Positions 25,688-36,174 of a stretch of DNA of 64,000 bases are shown here, piece by piece. The DNA is from Euonymus europaeus (Eukaryota > Streptophyta > Magnoliopsida > Celastrales > Celastraceae), in NCBI GenBank assembly GCA_963580455.1, contig OY756962.1, positions 16,076,001-16,140,000 of the forward strand, written 5' to 3'. The translations under genes were made by a program, and so were the position numbers. The notes below the pieces were generated by a model. That model was given only the letters and a program-made list of their open reading frames with translations. It had not been told where the DNA came from and did no database searches. The stretch's first letter is position 1. Each line of letters opens with the position of its first letter.

Positions 25688-26908
25688 GTTGAGCAACTTC
25701 GGACCATCAAAGTTTCTCGGTGTACACTTTTTATTGTTATTCTATGTCAAATTTTATGAGTATAAGCTTCCAAGATTATTTCGATTCCAAATCACCAACT
25801 TTCTATGAGAAATGGACAAAACCATTAAAAGCACCTACATAGAGAGAGTTGAGGAACTTCGAACCATCAAAGTTGCTCGATATAAACTTTTTACTGTTCT
25901 TCTATGTTAAATTTTATGAGTATAAGCTTCCTAGATTTTTTCGATGCCAAAAAATGAACTTTTTACGACAGATGGACAAAACCGTTAAAAGCTCCTCCAT
26001 AGAGAGAGTTGAGAAACTTCGGACCATCAAAGTTGCTCGGTGTACATTTTTTGTTGTTCTTCTATGTCAAATTTTACGAGTATAAGCTTCCTAGATTATT
26101 TCGATGCCAAAAAATGAACTTTTTACGACAAATGGACAAAACCGTTAAAAGCCCCTCCATAGAGAGAGTTGAGCAACTTCGGACCATCAAAGTTGCTCGA
26201 TGTAAACTTTTTATTATTCTTCTATGATAAATTTTATGAGTATAACTTCCTAGATTATTTCGATGCCAAAAAACAAACTTTTTACGACAAATGGACAAAA
26301 CCGTTAAAAGCTCCTCCGTAGAGAGAGTTGATCAACTTCGAACCGTCAAAGTTGCTCGATGTACACTTTTTATTGTTCCTCTATGTTAAATTTTATGAGT
26401 ATAAGCTTCCTAGATTATTTCGATGCCAAAAAAATGAACTTTTTACAACAAATGGACAAAACCGTTAAAAGCCCCTCCATAGAGAGAGTTGAGAAACTTC
26501 GGACCATCAAAGTTCCTCGGTGGACATTTTTTATTCTTCTTCCATGTCAAATTTTACGAGTATAAGCTTCCTAGATTATTTCGATATTAAAACACCATCT
26601 TTCTTTGACAAATGGACAAAACCGTTAAAAGCCCCTCCATAGAGAGAGTTGAGCAACTTCGGACCATCAAAGTTGCTCGGTGTACACTTTTTATTGTTAT
26701 TCTATGTCAAATTTTATGAGTATAAGCTTCCAAGATTATGTCGATTCCAAATCACCAACTTTCTATGAGAAATGGACAAAACCATTAAAAGCACCTACAT
26801 AGAGAGAGTTGAGCAACTTCGAACCATCAAAGTTGCTCGATGTAAACTTTTTATTGTTCCTCTATGTTAAATTTTATGAGTATAAGCTTCCTAGATTATT
26901 TCGATGCC
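25688..26908 (+). repeat. Segmental satellite duplication (offset about 6398 bp), copy 2
   Basis: Counterpart of 19290-20508, ending about 65 bp before the LTR insertion. It has a private extra A near 26427. Confidence 0.82.
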
Positions 26909-26967
26909 AAAAAATGAACTTTTTACGACAGATGGACAAAACCGTTAAAAGCTCCACCATAGAGAGA

Positions 26968-26972
26968 GTTGA
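26968..26972. repeat. Left 5-bp target site duplication (GTTGA)
   Basis: GTTGA directly precedes the TG terminus of the insertion and is repeated at 29140-29144. It corresponds to monomer positions 89-93, part of the conserved AGAGAGAGTTGAGC run. Confidence 0.95.
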
Positions 26973-27187
26973 TGTAAAACCCCGACCCAAAAATTTTAGT
27001 TTTGAGTTGTAAAACGGATGATCCGAGAAGTACGGAATCATGGAAAAATAGTTTTGGAGCTTGGTTCGGTAAATGGGGCATAACTTTTAGTATACATGTC
27101 CATTTTGGGCCCATAAGATATCAAATCGAAGCTTGAACCGAGTCGGAAAATAAAATTTAGGAAAACTAGGTTTCTGGAAACCAGACA

Positions 27188-27388
27188 CCGTCCGGACACC
27201 TAAAACAGCCGTCCGGACGGTTTGTGCAGGAACTGAGGCAGAGAAATTTTTAGAGGAAGTTTTGGTGCTGTGAACAGTAGACCGTCCGGACACCTTAACG
27301 AGGTTGCCAGACAGTTAAGCCTACAAGGTGGGCAGAGTGTTGAGAGAACAGTGAAGCGTCCGGACGGTCACTTGGGGCGTCCGGACGG
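27188..27388. repeat. Cluster of five GTCCGGAC palindromes in the LTR
   Basis: The core GTCCGGAC occurs at 27190-27197, 27211-27218, 27284-27291, 27358-27365 and 27379-27386. The second copy is a perfect 12-bp palindrome CCGTCCGGACGG (27209-27220). Copies 1 and 3 share ACCGTCCGGACACCT and copies 4 and 5 share GCGTCCGGACGGT, which suggests internal duplication. It lies in the upstream part of the LTR, where regulatory repeats are common. It could be a protein binding array or a CpG-rich methylation target, and function is not shown. Confidence 0.8.
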
Positions 27389-27457
27389 TTATCGGGAAAT
27401 CAGTTTTTAAGCTTAGTTTTAGACATTTCTGGGCATTCACCACCTTGCGAGCCCGTC

Positions 27458-27497
27458 TAGAGAGAGAAAGTGAGAGAGAAGAAGAGAGAGAAGGAGA
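27458..27497 (+). other. GA-rich tract in the LTR
   Basis: An almost pure purine run of AGAGAGAGAAAG/GAGAGAGAAG type. Such tracts are frequent in plant 5' leaders and bind GAGA-type factors. Here it separates the palindrome cluster from the possible splice donor. Confidence 0.55.
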
Positions 27498-28160
27498 TTT
27501 TGGCAAGAGATTGACTTGGAGATTGTGGATTGATGATCCTTGAAGCTAAGTAAGGAAGATTCAAGGTTGATTCAAGTGATTTGGTAAGTTTTTCATAGTT
27601 TTTGTAAATTCTAGGTTTTTCTAGATTTGCTAGGTTCTTGAAGAGTTGAGTGCTATGCTTTAGATATATTGTTTATAGGTTGATTTTGGATGTTTATGTA
27701 GATTGGTTTGTGATTTGGAGTAGAGTTGAGCTTGGGTTGAGTTTGGAGGATTTTGGAGAAATTTCTAGAGAGAGAAGGTGAGTAATTTCAAAATTATGGA
27801 TATAATTGATGTTTATATGAGTTGTTGGTTGTTTATTGATGCTTGTGAGTGTTCGGTTATGCTACATTGTAGGTTTGGGCAAACCGAAACCCTAGGAACG
27901 GAATTTGGGAAATTGTGGTAATTTACTCGACACGAGGTAGGGGATTTCCAACCATACTTTCTATCGTTCGTTTTTGATATGTAAAGAGCTTTTCGATTCC
28001 TCATTGGTCGTTCCATTTGTGTTTCCGCCTAAATTGCTCCTAAGGGGAAACGAACCCTAATTGTGATTCTTGTTGATTATTGATGTTGCATGACCCGAGT
28101 GTGTGTGTTCCATCTCCTATGGACACGATGTGATTTCCGTTCATGCATCATGGTAGTTAT

Positions 28161-28192
28161 GTATATATATGTAGGTTGTTCATATATATATC
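28161..28192. repeat. TA-rich simple sequence in the LTR
   Basis: Two ATATATAT runs (GTATATATAT at 28161-28170 and CATATATATA at 28181-28190) separated by GTAGGTTGTT. They could serve as TATA elements but are equally compatible with a plain microsatellite. Confidence 0.5.
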
Positions 28193-28614
28193 TATTCAGC
28201 ATGTCATGACATAATGCATTAGAGTTGCATGGGGAACCGGGTATGGACTCGGGAACCTTCAGGTTTCTTGAAAGCTACTTGGGGGGATGACGAGGTGATG
28301 AGAGTTACCACTGAGTCAAGTGAACTCCAAGTAGGATAACGCACTAGGGGTAAGGTCAAGAGTGACTTGCATTGTGGGGTGCGGGCGTGATAGGTTCACG
28401 CAACCGGATGATCCTAGGAGTGGTTGGTTGTGGTGAGCTTGCTCCCGTGCAATATTTCATTGAGTTGCAATGATATTGTGGTTGTTATGCTCCGAAGGGG
28501 TTATCCGGGTAAATGTTGATGTGAATTGTTGAATACACGTTCATGTGGTAGGAACATATTGATGCATTACTTTCCTTTGGTTTAGCTTATATTGATGTTT
28601 ACTTCATACCCTAC

Positions 28615-28629
28615 TGAGCTTCTAGCTCA
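28615..28629. other. Short perfect hairpin TGAGCT-TCT-AGCTCA
   Basis: A 6-bp stem with a 3-nt loop, directly followed by the pyrimidine tract that ends in ACAG. The stem arms are fully complementary. A role in RNA folding or splicing of the LTR transcript is possible but unproven. Confidence 0.6.
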
Positions 28630-28854
28630 CTCCTTTACTTTCTTCCTTCCACAGGAGACACTGGTACAGGTACTGGTGCTGCGGATCGGTGAGCAGGTCG
28701 TGTCATGGATGGCCTTGGATAGAATAGGGTGCTAGAGATATACTCTATGCATGTGGGTGTATGTAGTATATCTATGTTGAGAGAATATAACCATTTGGCA
28801 CGGTGGTGCTTGTAGGTGGATGTAGATGTTGATATATGGTTATATTTGATGTGT

Positions 28855-28861
28855 TATAAAT
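28855..28861 (+). promoter_or_regulatory. Candidate TATA box of the LTR
   Basis: TATAAAT about 280 bp from the LTR 3' end. If used, transcription would start near 28890 and leave an R-U5 of about 250 bp, a plausible size. The TA-rich runs at 28161-28190 are alternatives. Confidence 0.25.
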
Positions 28862-29021
28862 CTGTGTGTTGATTTATATGTGATGCCATCAGTTTGTGCA
28901 TGCTGGTAGTGGATGGCCTGAGGCCTAGGGTCAGGATTGCATGTGGTTGAGGCCCGAGGCCTATGTTTGCTAGGTTGCTAGTGTGATGTTGTTGTTGCTG
29001 CGTTTCTGATGCAGGTGGGCG

Positions 29022-29103
29022 CTCTCCGATATACGGTGAGGTGCCGCCGGATTTCCGGTTAATCCCGAATGTTCACACTAGTGACCTAGGAAGGTGCGGA
29101 GAG
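29022..29103. other. Inverted repeat near the LTR 3' end
   Basis: CTCTCCG at 29022-29028 is the reverse complement of CGGAGAG at 29097-29103, enclosing a GC-rich segment that itself has CCGGA/TCCGG symmetry near 29047-29058. It could fold as a stem-loop in U5. Only the pairing is seen, and no function is implied. Confidence 0.45.
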
Positions 29104-29139
29104 AGCACCCAGTCGCGTCTCCGGAAACGGGGCGTGACA

Positions 29140-29144
29140 GTTGA
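29140..29144. repeat. Right 5-bp target site duplication (GTTGA)
   Basis: Directly follows the terminal CA of the insertion and matches 26968-26972 exactly. No substitution between the two copies, so the insertion is not ancient, although five bases is a short clock. Confidence 0.95.
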
Positions 29145-31679
29145 GATACTTCGGACCGTCAAAGTTCCTCGATGTACACTTTTTATTGTTCTTTGATGTC
29201 AAATTCTACGAGTATAAGCTTCTAGATTATTTCGATGCCAAATAATGAACTTTTTACAACAAATGGACAAAACCGTTAAAAGCCCCTCCATAGAGAGAGT
29301 TGAGCAACTTCGGACCATCAAAGTTGCTCGGTGTACACTTTTTATTGTTCTTCAATGTCCAATTTTACGAGTATAAGCTTCCAAGATTATTTTGATGCCA
29401 AAACACCATCTTTCTATGAGAAATGGACAAAACCGTTAAAAGCTCCTCCATAGAGAGAGTTGAGCAACTTCGGACCATCAAAGTTGCTCGGTGTAAACTT
29501 TTTATTGTTCTTCTATATTAAATTTTACGAGTATAAGCTTCCAAGATTATTTCGATGCTAAAACACCATCTTTCTATAACAAATGGACAAAACCGTTAAA
29601 AGCTCCTCCATAGAGAGAGTTGAGCAACTTCGGACCATCAAAGTTGCTCGGTGTAAACTTTTTATTGTTCTTCTATATTAAATTTTACGAGTATAAGCTT
29701 CCAAGATTATTTCGATGCCAAAACACCAACTTTTTATCACAAATCGACAAAACCGTTAAAAGCTCCTCCATAGAGAGAGTTAAGCAACTTCGGACCAACA
29801 AAGTTGCTCGGGATACACTTTTTATTTTTCTTCTTTAAAAAATTTTACCAGTATAAGCTTCCTAGATTATTTCGATGCTAAAACACCATCTTTCTATGAC
29901 AAATGGACAAAACCGTTAAAAGCCCCTCCATAGAGAGAGTTGAGCAACTTCGGACTATCAAAGTTGCTCGGTGTACACTTTTTATTGTTATTCTATGTCA
30001 AATTTTATGAGTATAAGCTTCCAAGATTATTTCGATTCAAAATCACCAACTTTCTATGAGAAATGGACAAAACCGTTAAAAGCTCCTCCATAGAGAGAGT
30101 TGAGCAACTTCGAACCATCAAAGTTGCTCGATGTACACATTTTATTATTCTTCTATGTTAAATTTTATGAGTATAAGCTTCCTTGATTATTTCGATGCCA
30201 AAAAACGAACTTTTTACAACCAATGGACAAAACCGTTAAAAGCTCCTCCGTAGAGAGAGTTGAGCAACTTCGGACCATCAAAGTTGCTCGGTGTACACTT
30301 TTTATTGTTCTTTCATGTCAAATTTTACGAGTATAAGCTTCTAAGATTATTTTGATGCCAAAACACCAACTTTTTATCACAAATGGACAAACCCGTTAAA
30401 AGCTCCTCCATAGAGAGAGTTGAGCAATTTCGGACCAACAATGTTTCTCGGGATACACTTTTTATTGTTCTTCTATGTCAAATTTTACGAGTATGAGCTT
30501 CCTATATTATTTCAAAGTTAAAACACCATCTTTCTTTGACAAATGGACAAAACCGTTAAAAGCCCCTCCATAGAGAGAGTTGAGCAACTTCGGACCATCA
30601 AAGTTGCTCGGTGTACACTTTTTATTGTTCTTCTATGTTAAATTTTACGAGTATAAGCTTCCAAGATTATTTCGATTCCAAAACACCATCTTTCTATGAC
30701 AAATGGATAAAACCGTTAAAGGCTCCTCCATATAGAGTGTGGAGCAACATCGAACCATCAAAGTTGTTCGATGTACACTTTTTATTGTTCCTCTATGTTA
30801 AATTTTATGAGTATAAGCTTCCTATATTATTTCGATGCCAAAAAATGAACTTTTTACGACAAATGGACAAAACCGTTAAAAGCCCCTCCACAGAGGGAGT
30901 TGAGCAACTTCGAACCATCAAAGTTGATCGGTGTACACTTTTTATTGCTATTCTATGTCAAACTTTATGAGTATAAGCTTCCAAGATTATTTCGATGCCA
31001 AAACACCAACTTTTTATCACAAATGGACAAAACCGTTAAAAGCTCCTCCATAGAGAGAGTTAAGCAACTTCGGACCAACAAAGTTGCTCGGGATACACTT
31101 TTTATTTTTCTTCTTTAAAAAATTTTACCAGTATAAGCTTCCTAGATTATTTCGATGCTAAAACACCATCTTTCTATGACAAATGGACAAAACCGTTAAA
31201 AGCCCCTCCATAGAGAGAGTTGAGCAACTTCGGACCATCAAAGTTGCTCGGTGTACACTTTTTATTGTTATTCTATGTCAAATTTTATGAGTATAAGCTT
31301 CCAAGATTATTTCGATTCAAAATCACCAACTTTCTATGAGAAATGGACAAAACCGTTAAAACTCCTCCATAGAGAGAGTTGAGCAACTTCGAACCATCGA
31401 AGTTGCTCGATGTACACTTTTTATTGTTCTTCTATGTTAAATTTTATGAGTATAAGCTTCCTAGATTATTTCGATACAAAAAACGAACTTTTTACAACCA
31501 ATGGACAAAACCGTTAAAAGCTTCTCCGTAGAGAGAGTTGAGCAACTTCAGACCATCAAAGTTGCTCGGTGTACACTTTTTATTGTTCTTTCATGTCAAA
31601 TTTTACGAGTATAAGCTTTTGAGATTATTTTGATGCCAAAACACCAACTTTTTATCACAAATACACAAAACCGTTAAAA

Positions 31680-32880
31680 GCTCCTCCATAGAGAGAGTTG
31701 AGCAACTTCAGACCAACAAAGTTTCTCGGGATACACTTTTTATTGTTCTTCTATGTCAAATTTTAGGAGTATGGGCTTCCTAGATTATTTCAATGTTAAA
31801 ACACCATCTTTCTTTGACAAATGGACAAAACCGTTAAAAGCCCCTCCATAGAGAGAGTTGAGCAACTTCGGACCATCAAAGTTGCTCGGTGTACACTTTT
31901 TATTGTTCTTCTATGTCAAATTTTACGAGATTAATCTTCCTAGATTATTTCAATTCCAAATCATCAATTTTCTATGAGAAATGGATAAAACCGTTAAAGG
32001 CTCCTCCATAGAGAGTGTGGAGCAACATCGAACGATCAAAGTTGTTCGATGTACACTTTTTACTGTTCTTCTATGTTAAATTTTATGAGTATAAGCTTCC
32101 TAGATTATTTCGATGCCAAAATATGAACTTTTTACGACAAATGGACAAAACCGTTAAAATCCCCTCCATAGAGAGAGTTGAGCAACTTCGAAACATCAAA
32201 GTTGCTCGGTGTACACTTTTTATTGTTATTCTATGTCAAATTTAATGAGTATAAGCTTCAAAGATTATTTCGATGCCAAAACACCAACTTTTTATCACAA
32301 ACGGACAAAACCGTTAAAAACTCCTCCATAGAGAGAGTTGAGCAACTTCAGACCAACAAAGTTTCTCGGGACACACTTTTTATTTTTCTTCTTTAAAAAA
32401 TTTTACCTGTATAAGCTTCTTAGATTATTTCGATGCTAAAACACCATCTTTCTATGACAAATGGACAAAACCGTTAAAAGCTCCTCCATTGAGAGAGTTG
32501 AGCAACTTCGGACCATCAAAGTTGCTCGGTGTACACTTTTTATTGTTCTTCTATGTCAAATTTTACGAGATTAATCTTCCAAGATTATTTCAATTCCAAA
32601 TCAACAATTTTCAATGAGAAATGGATAAAACCGTTAAAGGCTCCTCCATAGAGAGTGTGGAGCAACATCGAACCATCAAAGTTGTTCGATGTACACTTTT
32701 TACTGTTCTTCTATGTTAAATTTTATGAGTATAAGCTTCATAGATTATTTCGATGCCAAAAAATGAACTTTTTACGACCAATGGACAAAACCGTTAAAAG
32801 CCCCTCCATAGAGAGAGTTGAGCAACTTCGAACCATCAAAGTTGCTCGGTGTACACTTTTTATTGTTATTCTATGTCAAA
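31680..32880 (+). repeat. Octamer HOR (about 1277 bp), copy 1
   Basis: Matches 32957-34157. Shared private markers are GAGTATGGGCTTCC, GAGATTAATCTTCC (HindIII lost), AAAGGCTCCTCC and GTGGAGCAACATCG. The period is 1277 rather than 1280 because of a 3-bp loss near 32911. Confidence 0.85.
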
Positions 32881-32956
32881 TTTAATGAGTATAAGCTTCA
32901 AAGATTATTTCGCCAAAACACCAACTTTTTATCACAAACGGACAAAACCGTTAAAA

Positions 32957-34157
32957 ACTCCTCCATAGAGAGAGTTGAGCAACTTCAGACCAACAAAGTT
33001 TCTCGGGATACACTTTTTATTGTTCTTCTATGTCAAATTTTAGGAGTATGGGCTTCCTAGATTATTTCAATGTTAAAACACCATCTTTCTTTGACAAATG
33101 GACAAAACCGTTAAAAGCCCCTCCATAGAGAGAGTTGAGCAACTTCGGACCATCAAAGTTGCTCGGTGTACACTTTTTATTGTTCTTCTATGTCAAATTT
33201 TACGAGATTAATCTTCCAAGATTATTTCAATTCCAAATCATCAATTTTCTATGAGAAATGGATAAAACCGTTAAAGGCTCCTCCATAGAGAGTGTGGAGC
33301 AACATCGAACGATCAAAGTTGTTCGATGTACACTTTTTACTGTTCTTCTATGTTAAATTTTATGAGTATAAGCTTCCTAGATTATTTCGATGCCAAAATA
33401 TGAACTTTTTACGACAAATGGACAAAACCGTTAAAATCCCCTCCATAGAGAGAGTTGAGAAACTTCGGACCATCAAAGTTGCTCGATGTACATTTTTTAT
33501 TGTTCTTCCATGTCAAATTTTACGAGTATAAGCTTCCAAGATTATTTCGATGCCAAAACACCAACTTTTTATCACAAACGGACAAAACCGTTAAAAACTT
33601 CTCCCTAGAGAAAGTTGAGCAACTTCGGACCAACAAAGTTTCTCGGGATACACTTTTTATTGTTCTTTTATGTCAAATTTTACGAGTATAAGCTTCCTAG
33701 ATTATTTCGATGTTAAAACACCATCTTTCTTTGACAAATGGACAAAACTGTTAAAAGCCCCTCCATTGAGAGAGTTGAGCAACTTCGGACCATCAAAGTT
33801 GCTCGGTGTACACTTTTTATTGTTCTTCTATGTCAAATTTTACGAGATTAATCTTCCAGGATTATTTCAATTCCAAATCAACAATTTTCAATGAGAAATG
33901 GATAAAACCGTTAAAGGCTCCTCCATAGAGAGTGTGGAGCAACATCGAACCATCAAAGTTGTTCGATGTACACTTTTTACTGTTCTTCTATGTTAAATTT
34001 TATGAGTATAAGCTTCATAGATTATTTCGATGCCAAAAAATGAACTTTTTACGACCAATGGACAAAACCGTTAAAAGCCCCTCCATAGAGAGAGTTGAGC
34101 AACTTCGAACCATCAAAGTTGCTCGGTGTACACTTTTTATTGTTATTCTATGTCAAA
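32957..34157 (+). repeat. Octamer HOR (about 1277 bp), copy 2 with a replaced patch
   Basis: Counterpart of 31680-32880. About 33456-33690 does not match copy 1. It instead resembles the monomers at about 36336-36570, sharing GAGAAACTTCGG, AACTTCTCCCTAGAGAAAG and GTTCTTTTATG. This fits gene conversion or a double exchange. Confidence 0.83.
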
Positions 34158-36174
34158 TTTTATGAGTATAAGCTTCCAAGATTATTTCGATTCCAAATCA
34201 CCAACTTTTTATCATAAATGGACAAAACCCGTTAAAAGCTCCTTCATAGAGAGAGTTGAGCAACTTCGGACCAACAAAGTTTCTCGGGATACACTTTTTA
34301 TTGTTCTTCTATGTCAAATTTACGAGTATAAGCTTTCTAGATTATTTCGATGTTAAAACACCATCTTTCTTTGACAAATGGACAAAACCGTTAAAAGCCC
34401 CTCCGTAGAGAGAGTTGAGCAACTTCGGACCATCAAAGTTGCTCGGTGTACACTTTTTATTGTTATTCTATGTCAAATTTTATGAGTATAGGCTTCCAAG
34501 ATTATTTCGATTACAAATCACCAACTTTCTATGAGAAATGAACAAAACCGTTAAAAGCTCCTACATAGAGAGAGTTGAGCAACTTCGAACAATCAAAGTT
34601 GCTCGATGTAAACTTTTTATTGCTCTTCTATGTTAAATTTTATGAGTATAAGCTTCCTAGATTATTTCGATGCCAAAAAACGAACTTTTTACGAAAAATG
34701 GACAAAACCGTTAGAAGCTCCTCCATAGAGAGAGTTGAGAAACTTCGGACCATCAAAGTTGCTCGGTGTACACTTTTTATTGTTCTTCTATGTCAAATTT
34801 TACGAGTATAAGCTTCCAAGATTATTTCGATGCCAAAACACCAACTTTTTATCACAAATGGACAAAACCGTTAAAAGCTCCTCCATAGATAGAGTGGAGC
34901 AACTTCGGACCAACAAAGTTGCTCGGGATACACTTTTTATTTTTCTTCTTTGTAAAATTTTACAAGTATAAGCTTCCTAGATTATTTCGATGCTAAAACA
35001 CCATCTTTCTATGACAAATGGACAAAACCAATAAAAGCACCTCTATAGAGAGAGTTGAGCAACTTCGGACCATCAAAGTTGCTCGGTGTACATTTTTTAT
35101 TGTTCTTCCATGTCAAATTTTACGAGTATAAGCTTCCAAGATTATTTCGATGCCAAAACACAAACTTTTTATCACAAATGGACAAAACCGTTAAAAACTC
35201 CTCCCTAGAGAGAGTTGAGCAACTTCGGACCAACAAAGTTTCTCGGGATACACTTTTTATTGTTCTTCTATGTCAAATTTTACGAGTATAAGCTTCCTAG
35301 ATTATTTCAATGTTAAAACACCATCTTTCTTTGACAAATGGACAAAACCGATAAAAGCCCCTCCATAGAGAGAGTTGAGCAACTTCGGACCATTAAAGTT
35401 GCTCGGTGTCCACTTTTTATTGTTCTTCCATGACAACTTTTAGGAGTATAAGCTTCCAAGACTATTTCGATACCAAAACACCAACTTTTTATTATAAATA
35501 GACAAAACCGTTAAAAGCTCCTCCATAGAGAGAGTTGAGCAACTTCGGACCAACAAAGTTGCTCAGGATACACTTTTTATTGTTCTTCTATGTCAAATTT
35601 TACGAGTATAAGCTTCCTAGATTATTTCGATGTTAAAACACCATCTTTCTTTGACAAATGGACAAAACCGTTAAAGGCCCCTCCGTAGAGAGAGTTGAGC
35701 AACTTCGGACCATCAAAGTTGATCGGTGTACACTTTTTATTGTTATTCTATGTCAAATTTTATGAGTATAAGCTTCCAAGATTATTTCGATTACAAATCA
35801 CCAACTTTCTATGAGAAATGGACAAAATCGTTAAAAGCTCCTACATAGAGAGAGTTGAGCAACTTCGAACAATCAATGTTGCTCGATGTAAACTTTTTAT
35901 TGTTCTTCTATGTTAAATTTTATGAGTATAAGCTTCCTAGATTACTTCGATGCCAAAAAACAAAATTTTTAAAACAAATGGACAAAACCGTTAAAAGCTC
36001 CTCCATAGAGAGAGTTGAGCAACTTCGGACCATCAAAGTTGCTCGGTGTCCACTTTTTATTGTTCTTCCATGTCAAGTTTTAGGAGTATAAGCTTCCAAG
36101 ATTATTTCGATGCCAAAACACCAACTCTTTATCACAAATGGACAAAACCGTTAAAAGCTCCTCCATAGATAGAG

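Larger units (their letters stand above)
1..26972 (+). repeat. Left satellite array, 160-bp tandem monomers (about 168 copies)
   Basis: Head-to-tail 160-bp monomers fill this stretch without a break. Setting monomer position 1 at GTATAAGCTT, the start recurs at 1, 161, 321, 481 and onward, and the phase is unchanged for the first 11 kb. The first net shift is a 2-bp insertion near 11101. Constant parts are the HindIII site, the run AAATGGACAAAACCGTTAAA, TAGAGAGAGTTGAGC, and CACTTTTTATTGTTCTTC. Variable parts are positions 12-50, which define the families. All monomers lie in one orientation. Variants with TTTTGTTGCC plus TATTTATCAC (for example at 1, 1121, 3041, 5761, 17600, 21760) were noticed only on this side of the LTR. 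Likely role is centromeric or other constitutive heterochromatin of a plant chromosome, which is inferred from monomer size and organisation. No gene is supported here. Confidence 0.97.
27584..28654 (+). other. Possible intron within the LTR
   Basis: GGTAAGTT at 27583-27590 is a good donor match. A pyrimidine tract (CTCCTTTACTTTCTTCCTTCC) ends in ACAG at 28651-28654, a good acceptor match. The implied intron is 1071 bp. Both sites are short motifs, and no transcript evidence is available from sequence alone. Treat as a prediction only. Confidence 0.25.
26973..29139 (+). mobile_element. Solo LTR of an LTR retrotransposon (2167 bp)
   Basis: The insertion starts TGTAAAACCCCG and ends CGGGGCGTGACA. 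It has canonical TG...CA ends and imperfect terminal inverted repeats (9 of 12 positions match), and is flanked by a 5-bp target duplication. It contains no gag, protease, reverse transcriptase or integrase reading frame, no second LTR, and no primer binding site or polypurine tract next to a repeated terminus. It is therefore best read as a solo LTR left after LTR-LTR recombination. Base composition is clearly more GC-rich than the satellite. The CCCC/GGGG-type termini and length resemble LTRs of plant Ty3/gypsy chromoviruses such as the Tekay/Del lineage, but this assignment is from memory of the style of such ends and is weak. Orientation as plus is arbitrary, weakly supported by a TATAAAT and by a pyrimidine tract ending in AG on this strand. 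Confidence 0.92.
26880..29211 (+). repeat. Satellite monomer split by the LTR insertion
   Basis: 26880-26972 supplies 93 bp of a D-type monomer and 29145-29211 the remaining 67 bp, which together make exactly 160 bp once one target duplication is removed. The right part continues the expected GATACTTCGGACC sequence, with changes AAGTTCCTCG and AAATTCTACG. This fixes both insertion boundaries to the base. Confidence 0.95.

Noticed and set aside
26923..28016. Four short minus-strand frames at the left satellite-LTR junction and in the LTR (near 26923, 27087, 27321, 27813)
   Set aside because: Short, no retrotransposon domain, and one crosses the insertion junction. Expected by chance in LTR sequence.
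26973..29139. Full-length or non-autonomous retrotransposon with two short LTRs
   Set aside because: No direct repeat of the termini is visible inside the 2167 bp, and no primer binding site follows a first LTR. A single LTR explains the structure.
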